From contig JAEUKE010000186.1 in NCBI GenBank assembly GCA_016794345.1, forward strand, positions 1-64,000: a stretch of 64,000 bases of DNA, in the 5' to 3' direction. This document shows, one piece after another, positions 16,827 to 26,144 of the stretch. Both the position numbers and the translations under genes were made by a program. The notes under the pieces were generated by a model that was given only the letters and a program-made list of their open reading frames with translations, did not search any database and was not told the DNA's origin. Each line of letters opens with the position of its first letter. Positions within the stretch are counted from its first letter, which is position 1. This DNA comes from Myxococcales bacterium (GTDB lineage Bacteria > Myxococcota_A > Polyangia > Polyangiales > Polyangiaceae).

Positions 16827-18896
16827 TCAGGGACAGGGTGCGGCCCAATCCGTCGTCGGCGGGACGATGACCGCGGTGCCCGTCTTCATGAAGGAGTCCC
16901 AGAAACACGAGTACTGGCGCTTCACGTCGTCGCGGTGGGAGTAGATGGCGTGCGCGTCGTACGTGCCGTCCGCGGTGAACTGCAGGACGGCGCCCGTGTA
17001 GGGCGAACCTGACTCGTTTGTCATGTTCGACGTCACCGGGAGCGACAGGACGCCGTCGAGCCCGGCGAGCGCGAGGGCGTCCTGCATCTCGGGCCAGACG
17101 ACCTCACCCGCCTGCGCGTGGCCGTAGGCGAGCGCCATCGCGTCGTAGACGGGCGTCGGGAAATAGGAGTCGTCTTTCCCGACCGGCTCGTAGATGGGCC
17201 GCGTGGGGTGCCCCTCGAGCGGACGGCGCGCGAGGTGTGGCATGTAGATCATCGGATCGGCCGGCTCGAGCCCGGCCGCGGCGATGGTCAGCGCCGGATG
17301 GAGGAAGGTCGGCACCACGGAGGTGCCGAGCACGAGGACCAGAAAGCCCGGGATCTGGCCGTCGCGCAGCTTCGTCTCGCGGATGAAAAACGTCCAGTGG
17401 CCGCCGGCGCCGGTGGGGACCGCTGCGCGGAGGCGCGCGTCGGTCGCGCCGATCATGTTCGTGTACATGCCGCCCATCGACTGCCCGGTGATGCCGAGCT
17501 TCTGCGCGTCGAACTTGAAGGCCGTGGCGCCCGCGGGCAGCTCCGCACCGGTGCACGCGGCGAGGGTCGCGGGTGGGATCTCCAGCGCGGCGACCGCCTC
17601 GACGAAGAGCCGCGCCTCGAGCACACCTTGCCGGAACGTGTCGCGCATGGCGGCGAAGTTCTCGACGTTGAGATACTCGTCCTCCGCGGCGCCGGGGAAG
17701 CGCTCGGGATTGAGCGGCATGGCGAAGCCGGCCATGGCGATGCCCTTCGTCGCGATGGGGAACGAAGGACCGATCGGATCGCCGGGCATGCCGTCGTCCG
17801 CCACGGGACGGACCATGGCGATACTGTAGCCGCCCGAACCGTGGACGTTGATGACGAGCGGGTAGCCCTCCGCCGGCATGGTCGTGCGCGGGATGGTGAT
17901 GGCGACCGGGGCGATCTCCGTGCGCTGCTGGACCGGCGTGCCGCTCGAGTCGAGGACGAGGCGACCGTCCGTATCGAAGGGCGGCGTTCCGCCCTGGAAC
18001 TGCGGGAGCGAGACGGTGCCGCGCAGGACGCAGAGCTCGGGGTAGTCCTCCGCGGCGTCGAGCGCGAGCTCCTCGATCGTCACGTCGTGCGCGGCCACGA
18101 CCGCGTCGCCGAGGCGCGCGGTCTCTTCCACGACTCGGCCGGTGGTGAAGACGGTCGCGGCGGCGATGTCCGACGGCGCGACCCCGGCGACCGCGAGCGC
18201 ATCCTTCAGCGGGGCGTACAGGTCGGCGGCGCGGCGCTCCGCGTCCGTCTGGCCGGTGCCCGCGATGACGCGCGCGAGGACGGGGTTCTCGCCGAGCGGC
18301 CGGCCTTCCGCGTCGAGCGCGCTCTTCAGGACAAACGCCGCGTACCGGGTGCCGGGCCGCAGCACGAAGCCGGGGCGCGGCGCGATCGAGACGAGGTTCT
18401 CGGGCGTGTACGGATCGACCTGATGCGTCTGCGCGACGACGGGGACGAGGGTGCCGCGCGCAGAGGAAGCCGGGTCGATGTCGACGATCGCAAACGGGGT
18501 CGTGCCTGCCTCCTCGGGCTCACGCGGCGCGAGCGGCGCCGTGAAGCGGAAGTGCGCCACCGGGATGACCGGGAAGCCGACGGCCTGCGAGGCGTTCTGG
18601 AGGAGGCCGACGACCGGCGGCGCGGAAGCCGGATTGGGGAAGCCGCGCAAGTCCGGATGGCCCTCGGCGTCGAGCCGGAGGTCGTTCGGGTACGGGACCT
18701 CGAAGAACTTCTCCGGGTTCGTCAGGTCGGCCTCGAGGTCGAAGACGACCGTCGTGCCCGGGTCGGGCGTCGGGGTTGGCTTCGTTTCGTCGTCGCCGCA
18801 GGCGAGCAGCAAGGCAGCGCACAAAAGCACGCTCCCCCCTCTGCGAAGCGGAGGGGGGCCGGGGGGGAGGGAAAGGCAGGGAGAACGAACAAGCAA
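16827..18896 (-). CDS. Large alpha/beta-hydrolase-like lipoprotein
   Basis: The protein has 689 residues. A TTG start at 18896 is supported by AGGAGGTG five bases upstream. The lipobox LLLAC gives lipidation at Cys33. The N-terminal 300 residues form an Ig-like region typical of myxobacterial surface lipoproteins (DLEADLTNPEKFFEVPYPND). The C-terminal part is hydrolase-like, with the beta strand YPLVINVHGSGGY (HG oxyanion region) and the nucleophile elbow GITGQSMGGMYTN (G-x-S-x-G). A candidate substrate is an extracellular ester or peptide. The n-region of its signal peptide is encoded by a GC-rich hairpin element (18834-18870), so the N-terminus is longer than usual. It is followed by a small membrane protein. 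Confidence 0.75.
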   Translation of the reverse strand: MLVRSPCLSLPPGPPPLRRGGSVLLCAALLLACGDDETKPTPTPDPGTTVVFDLEADLTNPEKFFEVPYPNDLRLDAEGHPDLRGFPNPASAPPVVGLLQNASQAVGFPVIPVAHFRFTAPLAPREPEEAGTTPFAIVDIDPASSARGTLVPVVAQTHQVDPYTPENLVSIAPRPGFVLRPGTRYAAFVLKSALDAEGRPLGENPVLARVIAGTGQTDAERRAADLYAPLKDALAVAGVAPSDIAAATVFTTGRVVEETARLGDAVVAAHDVTIEELALDAAEDYPELCVLRGTVSLPQFQGGTPPFDTDGRLVLDSSGTPVQQRTEIAPVAITIPRTTMPAEGYPLVINVHGSGGYSIAMVRPVADDGMPGDPIGPSFPIATKGIAMAGFAMPLNPERFPGAAEDEYLNVENFAAMRDTFRQGVLEARLFVEAVAALEIPPATLAACTGAELPAGATAFKFDAQKLGITGQSMGGMYTNMIGATDARLRAAVPTGAGGHWTFFIRETKLRDGQIPGFLVLVLGTSVVPTFLHPALTIAAAGLEPADPMIYMPHLARRPLEGHPTRPIYEPVGKDDSYFPTPVYDAMALAYGHAQAGEVVWPEMQDALALAGLDGVLSLPVTSNMTNESGSPYTGAVLQFTADGTYDAHAIYSHRDDVKRQYSCFWDSFMKTGTAVIVPPTTDWAAPCP
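18834..18870. repeat. Very stable hairpin plus G-tracts inside the lipoprotein signal sequence
   Basis: CCCCCCTC (18834-18841) and GAGGGGGG (18851-18858) flank GCGAAGC (18843-18849), a heptamer known to form an exceptionally stable mini-hairpin in DNA. Further runs of G follow to about 18870 (GGGGGGG, GGG), giving a potential G-quadruplex on the plus strand. It resembles a small repetitive palindromic element and encodes the PPGPPPLRRGG part of the signal n-region. Confidence 0.5.
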
Positions 18897-18989
18897 GCAA
18901 CCACCTCCTCGTCTTGTCTGGACCTCGAGCTTTCCGTGGACAGCAGCGATGGGGGTTGGCCCACAGCCTCCGCCCGCCGCCGGCCTCGC

Positions 18990-19856
18990 TCACGCCGACA
19001 CGGTGCTGATGCTGGGCGGCAAGCGCTCGCGCAGCGTCTCGAGCACGATGACGGCCGTCTCTTCCACGGCGCGCCCCGTCACGTCCACCACGGGGTAGGC
19101 GTGCTCGCGGAAGATGTTCTCCGCGTAGTCGAGCTCCTCCCGGACGTGCTCGCGCATGCCGTAGTTCGTCTCCACCGGCATGCCGAGCTGGCGCAGGCGC
19201 GCTTGACGGATCTCGCAGAGCTGATCGATGCCGATTGTGAGGCCGACGACCCGGTCCTGCGGGGCCTCCTTCAGCTCGTACGGGAGCGCCGCGCCGAGCA
19301 CCAAGGGGAGGTTCGCGACCTTCAGGCCGCGCTGGGCGAGCAAGAGGGAGAGCGGCGTCTTGGAGGTGCGCGAGACGCCCACCAAGACGATGTCCGCCTT
19401 CTTGAAGTTACGGGGGTCCTTGCCGTCGTCGCTCTTGACCGCGAACTCCACCGCCTCGATGCGACGGAAGTACTCGTCCGACAGAGGCAGGAGGGCGCTG
19501 GGCATGCCGATGGGCTCCCGACCCAGGAAGGCGCCGAGCTTGCCGATGAGCGAGCCGATGACGTCGAGCGCGTCCACCCGCAGCTCCGCCGTCATCTGGT
19601 GGATGAACTCCCGAAGGTCGGGGGCGACCACGGTGAACACGAGCAGAGCGCCCTCCCGTGCGGCCCGTTCGACGATGGGGCGCGCGACCTCCTGCGTGCG
19701 GACACGGGTGTGCAGCCGGATCTGCGCGCCACTCTTGGGGAACTGCAACAGGGCCGCGCGGACGACCTTCTCGGCCGTCTCGCCGGTCGAGTCGCTGAGG
19801 ACGTCGATGTATCTGCCTTCTTCCACCGGAGCCAAGCCTACCACCTCGTCAGTCAA
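18990..19856 (-). CDS. ppsR: PEP synthase / pyruvate phosphate dikinase regulatory protein (kinase-pyrophosphorylase)
   Basis: The protein has 288 residues. This family switches PEP synthase or PPDK off and on by ADP-dependent phosphorylation and Pi-dependent dephosphorylation of a Thr. It shows the N-terminal SDSTGETAEKV motif, the P-loop-like GVSRTSKTPLS (about 155-165) and GLTIGIDQL. The start is a TTG within a four-base TTGA overlap with the dnaJ stop, so it is coupled to dnaJ. The cognate dikinase is not in the window, and whether PEP synthase or PPDK is the target cannot be told from sequence. Confidence 0.88.
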   Translation of the reverse strand: MTDEVVGLAPVEEGRYIDVLSDSTGETAEKVVRAALLQFPKSGAQIRLHTRVRTQEVARPIVERAAREGALLVFTVVAPDLREFIHQMTAELRVDALDVIGSLIGKLGAFLGREPIGMPSALLPLSDEYFRRIEAVEFAVKSDDGKDPRNFKKADIVLVGVSRTSKTPLSLLLAQRGLKVANLPLVLGAALPYELKEAPQDRVVGLTIGIDQLCEIRQARLRQLGMPVETNYGMREHVREELDYAENIFREHAYPVVDVTGRAVEETAVIVLETLRERLPPSISTVSA

Positions 19857-20977
19857 ACGTCTTGCCCCGCGCCGAAGAAGCTCTTCAGCTTGTCCATGAA
19901 CGAGGGCTCCGCGCGCGCCGGTTGGATCTTGTTTCCAAGCGCTTGAGCGAGCTCTTCGATCAGGCGCTTCTGCTCTTCGTCGACCTGACGCGGCACGTCG
20001 ACGGTGATCTCGACCAGCTGATCGCCGCGCCCGGCCATGACGCGCTTCGGCACGCCTTTGTTCCGGATCCGCAGCACGGTCCCCGGCTGGGTGCCCGCCG
20101 GAATGCGCAGCTTGCCACGGCCGTCGAGGGTGGGCACCTCCACCTCGCTCCCGAGCACCGCCTGGGGAAACGAGATCGGCAAGGCGCAGACGATGTCGTC
20201 TCCGACCCTGCGGAACACCTCGTGGGGCTGAACGCGGATGATGAGCTCGAGATCACCCGCGGGCCGATCGGGCCGCGCGTAGTTTCCGCCGCGCTCGACG
20301 AGCCGCGTCGCGCCGTTCTCCACGCCCGCCGGGATCGTGATCTCGATCGTTCGCTCTTTGGGGACGACGCCGGGACCACGGCACGTCTTGCAAGGATTGG
20401 TGACGATGCGCCCCGTTCCTTTGCAGGTCGCGCAGGTGCGCTCGAGCGCGATCGGCAGGACACCTTGCTGGACGCGGACACGCCCGCGGCCCTTGCAGAC
20501 GCCGCACGCCTCGGGCGACGCGCCCTCCGCACAGCCGCTCCCGCCGCAGTCCGTGCAGGGCTCGACGCGCTCGTAGGTGAGCTCCTTCGTGCAGCCGAAG
20601 GCGGCCTCCTCGAAGGTGATCTTCACCTCTTTCTGGAGCGGCGGCGTCTGCCCGACCTTGATGCCGAGGACGTTGAGCAGGTCGCCGAAGATCCCGTCGA
20701 TGTTGAGCTCGGAGAAGTCGAAATTGACCCCACCCGGGAACGGGCCCTGCGCGCCGGGGCGCCCGCCGTCCACCCCGAAGCGATCGAACATCTCGCGCTT
20801 CTTCGGATCGCTCAGGATCTGGTAGGCGGCGTTCAGCTCCTTGAACCGCTGCGACGCGCCCGGGTCGCCGGGGTTCCGGTCGGGGTGGTGCTTGGCGGCG
20901 AGCTTGCGGAACGCGCCCTTGATGTCGTCCTGGGTGGCCGAACGATCGACCCCCAGAACCTCGTACGGATCTTTCAA
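19853..20977 (-). CDS. dnaJ: DnaJ co-chaperone (full-length, type I)
   Basis: The protein has 374 residues. The J domain carries HPD at residues 31-33. A short Gly/Phe-containing linker (PGAQGPFPGGVNFDF) follows, then four CxxCxGxG zinc motifs: CTDCGGSG, CGVCKGRG, CATCKGTG and CKTCRGPG. The C-terminal substrate domains complete the protein. It stimulates DnaK ATPase and delivers unfolded clients. No dnaK or grpE lies in the window, so this may be a second copy apart from the main dnaK operon. TTG at 20977 is the only start, because an in-frame TGA lies just upstream; GGAG precedes it closely. Confidence 0.92.
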   Translation of the reverse strand: MKDPYEVLGVDRSATQDDIKGAFRKLAAKHHPDRNPGDPGASQRFKELNAAYQILSDPKKREMFDRFGVDGGRPGAQGPFPGGVNFDFSELNIDGIFGDLLNVLGIKVGQTPPLQKEVKITFEEAAFGCTKELTYERVEPCTDCGGSGCAEGASPEACGVCKGRGRVRVQQGVLPIALERTCATCKGTGRIVTNPCKTCRGPGVVPKERTIEITIPAGVENGATRLVERGGNYARPDRPAGDLELIIRVQPHEVFRRVGDDIVCALPISFPQAVLGSEVEVPTLDGRGKLRIPAGTQPGTVLRIRNKGVPKRVMAGRGDQLVEITVDVPRQVDEEQKRLIEELAQALGNKIQPARAEPSFMDKLKSFFGAGQDV

Positions 20978-21010
20978 CGCTCCGGGTTTAGCACCGATCG
21001 GCTCGGGCTG

Positions 21011-21970
21011 TCAGGGCCGGGCTTTGGGGAGGAAATCCGCGAAGTGTGCGCCCACGCGGGCGGGCTCTTCGGCCAGCCGGATGACGAGGTCCGCCATCTC
21101 GTCCACCACCCAGGCGAACTTCTCGGGGCCGAGCGAGGAGACGTCGAAATCCGGCGCGCTGTTCATGAAGTCGATGGCGTAGGGCACGCCGTCGCGGATC
21201 GCGAACTCGACCGTGTTCATGTCGTAGCCGAGCGCGTCGCAGAGGAGCGCAGCCTCCCGCACGACCCGCGCCTCGAGCTCGGGCGAGAGCGGCGGCATGG
21301 TCTCGTGCGCGCGGGCGTAGCGCTCGAAATGGCCGAGCCGCGGATCCCAGAGCGCGGGCAAGACGCGCGTCTTGCCGACGACGATGCAGCGCACGTATTG
21401 GGTCCACTCGATGCTCTCCTGAACGATCATGGTGAGGCGGCCGCTCTTGTCGTAGGCGCGCCAGAGCTCGTCTTGGCTCGTCACGCGCGACACGTCTTTG
21501 AAGCCGCCGCCCCAGTGCGGCTTGATGAACATCGGGAAGCCGAAGTCCCGCGCGAGCCCCTCCCAATCGAGCGGGTAGGCGAGGTTCGAGAGCGACGCCT
21601 CGCTGATGTCGTCGCCGTACGCCTTGGACGGCAACACCGCGGTCTTCGGGACGGCCACGCCGAGGCGCGCGGCGAGCGCCGTGTTGAAGAGCTTGTCGTC
21701 GGCGATGCGCCAGAACGGGTTGTTCACGACGCGCGTGCCCGCGAGCATGGCGAGCTTCAGGACGGGCTGGTAACAGACGATGTCGTGGGAGATGCGATCG
21801 ACGAGGACGTCGTAGCTCGGCGGCGCGTCGACCCGGGTGATGTCGAGCTTCGCGTACTCACACGTGACACGGTCGCTCTTCCGCTTCACGGCGGCGATGA
21901 GACCGTCGGGGAACGTCCGCTCCCGACCGACGAGGATGCCTACGCGCTTGGGACCCGCCGAGCTGTGCAT
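21011..21970 (-). CDS. ATP-grasp family protein
   Basis: The protein has 319 residues and a RimK-like ATP-grasp layout. The central lid strand is PMFIKPHWGGGFKDVSRV, and the C-terminal metal and nucleotide region contains DALGYDMNTVEFAIRDG and AIDFMNSAPDFD. In the last motif the usual acidic/Asn pair is present as D-F-M-N. Such enzymes join an acid to an amine or thiol through an acyl phosphate; no substrate can be assigned. It lies 33 bases upstream of dnaJ on the same strand and diverges from a PilZ gene. A relation to circularly permuted myxobacterial ATP-grasp proteins is possible. Confidence 0.75.
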   Translation of the reverse strand: MHSSAGPKRVGILVGRERTFPDGLIAAVKRKSDRVTCEYAKLDITRVDAPPSYDVLVDRISHDIVCYQPVLKLAMLAGTRVVNNPFWRIADDKLFNTALAARLGVAVPKTAVLPSKAYGDDISEASLSNLAYPLDWEGLARDFGFPMFIKPHWGGGFKDVSRVTSQDELWRAYDKSGRLTMIVQESIEWTQYVRCIVVGKTRVLPALWDPRLGHFERYARAHETMPPLSPELEARVVREAALLCDALGYDMNTVEFAIRDGVPYAIDFMNSAPDFDVSSLGPEKFAWVVDEMADLVIRLAEEPARVGAHFADFLPKARP

Positions 21971-22058
21971 GTCGCGCGGAGGCTACCCGAGAACGCGGCG
22001 GCGCGGATCCTCTGCCAGGATTGTCGGCCGGCAGGCGGAACCCTGCTACGCTCAAGCC

Positions 22059-22439
22059 GTGTCGGAACGAAGACGGGGCACTCGGGCTCCCATCGAGCTC
22101 AACGTCGAGTACAAACGCGTCAACACGTTCTTCTCGGACTACACGCGGAACATCTCGAAGGGCGGCACGTTCATCCGCACCTCGCGCCCGCTCGACGTCG
22201 GGACCGAGTTCGTCTTCGCGCTTCGCGTCCCGCTCCTCGACGAGCCGCTTCGCCTGCGCGGCACCGTGAAATGGATCATCACGGCGGAGGAGTCGTCGCC
22301 CCAGAACCAACCCGGGATGGGGATCGAGTTCATCTACGCCGACACCGACGAGCGACGCGCTACGGAGGGCGTCGTCGAGCGGCTCATGGCGCGCGAGCTC
22401 GGCGAGACGCTGAGCCACAAGCTCCTGAAAAAAAGGTAG
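22059..22439 (+). CDS. PilZ-domain protein (myxobacterial small type)
   Basis: The protein has 126 residues from a GTG at 22059. The c-di-GMP contacts are present as RRGTR (R-x-x-x-R) near the N-terminus and NISKGG (the accepted N-x-S-x-x-G variant). It is a single-domain cytoplasmic protein of the small PilZ class common in myxobacteria. Without other domains it would act as a c-di-GMP sensor binding a partner such as a motility or envelope protein. It diverges from the ATP-grasp gene and converges on the lipoprotein ending at 22588. Confidence 0.85.
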   Translation: MSERRRGTRAPIELNVEYKRVNTFFSDYTRNISKGGTFIRTSRPLDVGTEFVFALRVPLLDEPLRLRGTVKWIITAEESSPQNQPGMGIEFIYADTDERRATEGVVERLMARELGETLSHKLLKKR

Positions 22440-22464
22440 CGGCGCGTCGCCGACAAGAAGTAGG

Positions 22465-22513
22465 GCACGCGCCGGAGCACGGGGAGGGGGGGGTCGGCGC
22501 TTCCGGCGCGTGC
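22465..22513. terminator. Bidirectional terminator-like hairpin between convergent genes
   Basis: GCACGCGCCGGAGC (22465-22478) pairs with GCTTCCGGCGCGTGC (22499-22513), leaving one unpaired base and a G-rich loop of 20 bases. It lies between the PilZ stop and the convergent lipoprotein stop. There is no T-run. Confidence 0.55.
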
Positions 22514-22587
22514 AATGAAGAAGATGATCTCCGCCGCGCGAGCGCGCCAGTCGGCGCGTGAAGATTTTCGCCGATGGCGGTCGCCGC

Positions 22588-24777
22588 TCAGGGAAGCTTC
22601 GCGCCCTTGGGCAACGCGTAGGTGGTCCGAGGCGCCAAGATGTCGCGCGCGATCTGCACCTCCATCAGGTCGAGCACCGGGCTCTCGGCCACCTTGCGGA
22701 GGGACTCCTCGGTCGGCGCGCCGCCCGCTCGCTTGCCCATCGCGACGTAGAAGCTCGCTTCCACGCGGGTGGACTCGGAGAAGGCCTGTGCGACCAGCGC
22801 GTCGTCGTTCAGCCGCCCCTTCGCCCACGCCGCGAGCTTGCCGACCCAGGTGGGCGAAGCGAGCGCGCTCTCGAGGATCTCGTCGGCCGTTCCGTCCGGA
22901 ACGGCGCGGAGCTGCTTCTCGACGAGCATGAGCCAGAGGGCGCCGTAGACGAGGTCCTCGAGGGGCGCCCCGGCGTCGATGCCCTTCTGCAGGGCTGCGC
23001 GGGCTCCCTCCAGGTCGCCGCGAACCAGGGCGCTGGACGCCGCCTGGAGCATGGTCGTGCCCACCACCGCGCGATCGCCGCCCATCTCGTCGAGCGCTCT
23101 CGAGAACGCCCGCTTGGCCCCGGAAGCATCGCCGAACGCCTGCAAGACGCGGCCGAGCGTCCGGAGCGCGCGGACGCGCTTGGGCCCCCCTCCCCGTCCC
23201 TGCGCGTGCGGCGTCACCGTCTCGAGCGCCGCCGTGAGCGCCGCTTGCGCCTCTGCGGCCCGTCCGGCGTCCCGGTGGATCTCGAACGCCACGAGCTTCG
23301 CGTCGGCAACGTCCAGCGGGTCGCTTCCGGACGCGGACGCGACCTTCGCCGCCTCGAGCGCCTCGTTGGGCCGACCGGCCTGACGTTCGAGCATCGCCAG
23401 CAGCAGGTGGCCCTCCGACGTCGGCTTCTCGGCGAGCGCCGCCACGAGCAGGGGGCGGGCGCCGTCGAGCACACCGCCCCGGATGAGGACGCCGGCCATG
23501 CGTTGGCGGACATCGGCGACCGAAGGCGAGATCTTGGCGGCGCCGGCGGCCTTCTGCGCCGCCTCGAGCAAGCCGCCCGAGGCGTTCACCGTCCGGCGAG
23601 CACCCGCGATGTCGTTCGCGCGCGCGTCGGCCTCGAGCGCGCCGACGAGCGCGCGCAACACCGCCGAGACCTGCTCGGGCGAAGGCCGGCCACCGAGTGC
23701 CGGCTCGAGGACGAGCGGGACGGCCTCGCTCATCCCGAAAGACGCGAGCGAGCGCGACAGCTCGACGGCCGTCGCGACGTGTGACGGCTCCCGCCGGTAG
23801 GCCTCGATCACCACGCCGAGGAAGGCGGCATCGAGGAGCTCGGCGTCGATCCCGAGCTCGCCGCCGACCCGGCCGGTCGTCTGCTCGTCCAGCGCGGCGA
23901 AGAGCGCGCGCCAGCTCTCCCCGTCGTCGCGCGACTGGGCTTGGACGAGCTGCGCGTAGAGATCGGGGTCGATGATGCGGCGCGCGGACGAGGAGTCGAT
24001 CTTCTCGATGGCGCCGCCGACGTCGCCGTAGCGAAGCAAGAGGGCCGCGACCGTCGTGCCGCCGCTCCCGAGCCCGCGCGCGACCTCGGCGGCCTCCTCC
24101 TGCGTCGGGCGCTTGCCCGACTGGCGGAAGGCCACGTTCGCCTGGATGCCGAGGTCGATCCAGTCGCTCGTCGCGCGAACCGCGTCGTCGATGGCGGTCG
24201 GGTCGAGCATGGCTCGGCCCAGCGCTGCGCGCTGGGCTTCCCCGGCGATCTCGATCGGCAGCCCCGTCCGCGTCTTGGCCCAGCTGTCGAGCGCCGCGAC
24301 GTGTTTCTGGATCTCCGCGGCCTCGGCCTTGGTCGCGGTGCGGGCGCGCCAGCCGTAGAGCACGCGCGACCTGCCTTCGTCACCTCTTGCAGCGAGCCTC
24401 CGGATGGCGCCGTCGATCGCGGGCGCGGTCTCGGCGTCGAAGACGCCGGGGCTCTCCTCGCCGCGGCGCAGCAGGTACATGGCGCCGAGGACGCTGCGGA
24501 GCGCGCGATCCTCTGCGCCGCGCTCGAAGCGCGCGCGCGCGTGCAACAGCTGCGCGCGCACGACGCCGAGGACCTTCGCGCGGCGGGCCTCGTCGCGCGC
24601 GCCATCTGCCAGGACCTCGCGCAACGTCCGCGCGAACGACGCGTCGTCGACCGGGGCCGGGGCCGGGGCGTTGTCGGCGCCGCCGTGTTGGGCGGGGCCA
24701 GCAGCAGACGCACACCCGGTGAGAGGCGCACCAATCGCGAGCCATCCCGCGAGGAGCCAACGACTCGTCCGTCTCAT
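22588..24777 (-). CDS. Large helical-repeat (TPR-like) lipoprotein
   Basis: The protein has 729 residues. The lipobox PLTGC places lipidation at Cys22. The remainder is Ala-rich and helical, with TPR-like pairs in the C-terminal half (KPTSEGHLLLAMLERQAGRP, GRAAEAQAALTAALETV, GDASGAKRAFSRALDEMGG). It probably works as an outer-membrane or periplasmic scaffold. It is the last gene of a minus-strand run that begins with the ECF sigma factor at 28255. No catalytic residues are recognised. Confidence 0.7.
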   Translation of the reverse strand: MRRTSRWLLAGWLAIGAPLTGCASAAGPAQHGGADNAPAPAPVDDASFARTLREVLADGARDEARRAKVLGVVRAQLLHARARFERGAEDRALRSVLGAMYLLRRGEESPGVFDAETAPAIDGAIRRLAARGDEGRSRVLYGWRARTATKAEAAEIQKHVAALDSWAKTRTGLPIEIAGEAQRAALGRAMLDPTAIDDAVRATSDWIDLGIQANVAFRQSGKRPTQEEAAEVARGLGSGGTTVAALLLRYGDVGGAIEKIDSSSARRIIDPDLYAQLVQAQSRDDGESWRALFAALDEQTTGRVGGELGIDAELLDAAFLGVVIEAYRREPSHVATAVELSRSLASFGMSEAVPLVLEPALGGRPSPEQVSAVLRALVGALEADARANDIAGARRTVNASGGLLEAAQKAAGAAKISPSVADVRQRMAGVLIRGGVLDGARPLLVAALAEKPTSEGHLLLAMLERQAGRPNEALEAAKVASASGSDPLDVADAKLVAFEIHRDAGRAAEAQAALTAALETVTPHAQGRGGGPKRVRALRTLGRVLQAFGDASGAKRAFSRALDEMGGDRAVVGTTMLQAASSALVRGDLEGARAALQKGIDAGAPLEDLVYGALWLMLVEKQLRAVPDGTADEILESALASPTWVGKLAAWAKGRLNDDALVAQAFSESTRVEASFYVAMGKRAGGAPTEESLRKVAESPVLDLMEVQIARDILAPRTTYALPKGAKLP

Positions 24778-24876
24778 TCCGGCGCAGTGTACAACCCAAC
24801 GCGGCTGGGCGCCCGCACGGTCGGCGGTCGGGTCGCACGGGCTGCGGCGCGGCTCGGCGCACGCGGCCCCCCGCGC

Positions 24877-25788
24877 TCAGTCCCCCCCGCCCGCGTGCTC
24901 GACCGCCGTCTTCAGGTAGTTGACGGCGCGGAGGTGGTACGGGCCATCCGGCCGCTCCAACAGGTAGGCGTCGAACGCGGCCGCGGATGCCTCGTATTTG
25001 CCGACGTGGAACAGGGCGATCCCCTGGGCGTAGCGGAGCGGGTAAGCCGGATCGAGCGCCGCGGCGTCGTCGAGCTGGGACAAGACGTAGTGCCCCGAGA
25101 AGAGGCCTTGCGGATCGGGGAAGTCGAGGCGTGGCGGGTGACGGATGAGGAAACGAACACGCGCGCGCTCCTCCACGTCGTCGATGGGGAGCGGCGCGCC
25201 CGGGGAGACGAGGCCCCCGAACCGCCGCTTGTAGAACGACCGGAGGACGAGATCGAAGGTGGGATCATTCGAGTCGTCGACCCAGCCCTTCTTGGTGAAG
25301 GTCTGGGCTGCATCGCCGCCGACGACCGCGAGATCCTCCACCTCCGCCCCGGTGCGGGCGAAGACGTAGAAGGCGCGGACGAAGCGCTCGGTGAGGTGGG
25401 CGCGGAGATCCAACATGGCCTGGGGCTCGGCGACGAGGAGAGGACCGCTCAGCTCGAGGACACGCTCGGCCGCGTGTTGCATCTCGAGGCGATCACCCGC
25501 GTGCTCGGCGAGGCTGTAGGCGCGCAGCCGCGCAGCGAGGATGCGCACGTTCTCGGAGGGTGCCGCCCCGTCGAGCGCTCGCCCCGAAGCGACCGCACGG
25601 GCGCGCGCTTCGGCCACCTCACGCGGAGCGAGCCTCGGCAGCGGGACCTCTTCGGGCAAGACGCTCCGCGGCACCATCACCGCGACGGCGATCGCCGCCA
25701 TCGCGACGATCACGACACCGAGCTGCCATCCCTCGAAGTGCCGTGCGAGGCCCTTTCCGTCGGGCCGTCCGGTCGCGGCTTGTCGCAC
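24877..25788 (-). CDS. Single-pass membrane protein with C-terminal TPR-like repeats
   Basis: The protein has 303 residues with one membrane helix at about 23-41, then a mainly helical periplasmic domain. TPR-like pairs occur near the end (YPLRYAQGIALFHVGKYEAS, AAAFDAYLLERPDGPYHLR). It starts four bases after the PilZ stop on the same strand, so the two are almost certainly co-transcribed and possibly coupled. The role is unknown; a membrane scaffold driven by the PilZ partner is a guess. Confidence 0.65.
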   Translation of the reverse strand: MRQAATGRPDGKGLARHFEGWQLGVVIVAMAAIAVAVMVPRSVLPEEVPLPRLAPREVAEARARAVASGRALDGAAPSENVRILAARLRAYSLAEHAGDRLEMQHAAERVLELSGPLLVAEPQAMLDLRAHLTERFVRAFYVFARTGAEVEDLAVVGGDAAQTFTKKGWVDDSNDPTFDLVLRSFYKRRFGGLVSPGAPLPIDDVEERARVRFLIRHPPRLDFPDPQGLFSGHYVLSQLDDAAALDPAYPLRYAQGIALFHVGKYEASAAAFDAYLLERPDGPYHLRAVNYLKTAVEHAGGGD

Positions 25789-25792
25789 CCGG

Positions 25793-26113
25793 CTATGCTA
25801 CCCGAGCCGCGACTCCCGCGAGCAAGGTCACGAGCCCGTGTGTCTCACGGGCGCCCATCGCGCAGAACTGGACGCCCATGCCACCGGGCTTCGTCCAGCG
25901 CACGACGGCGGGAACGATGGCGTCGTGGTCCAGATCGGGGAGCTCGAAGGCGAGCTCGACCGAAGACCCGAACGAGAGCGCGTGGGGCGTCTCCAGGTAC
26001 GCGCCGCCGAGGCTGATGTCCCCGCAGCGGGCTTCCACCCACTCGCCCGAGCGCAAGCGGATCTTCACCCGGGGATGGAGCTGCTTGCGTGGGTGCTTCC
26101 GCTTCTCTCGCAC
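25793..26113 (-). CDS. PilZ-domain c-di-GMP receptor
   Basis: The protein has 106 residues and is a complete single PilZ domain. RKHPRK supplies the R-x-x-x-R motif and DISLGG the D-x-S-x-x-G motif, so c-di-GMP binding should be intact. It is cytoplasmic and sits between the FecR/AgmX-type gene and a membrane TPR protein, four bases from the latter. The order suggests that c-di-GMP input is coupled to the envelope function of this sigma-factor operon. Confidence 0.88.
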   Translation of the reverse strand: MREKRKHPRKQLHPRVKIRLRSGEWVEARCGDISLGGAYLETPHALSFGSSVELAFELPDLDHDAIVPAVVRWTKPGGMGVQFCAMGARETHGLVTLLAGVAARVA

Positions 26114-26144
26114 GAAAAGCAGAGCGGCACATCGGCCGCGCCGC

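Noticed and set aside
17118..19946. A 942-codon open frame on the plus strand
   Set aside because: It lies opposite the hydrolase-like lipoprotein and PpsR genes and shows Arg/Asp/His-rich sequence without domains, as expected of antisense frames in high-GC DNA.
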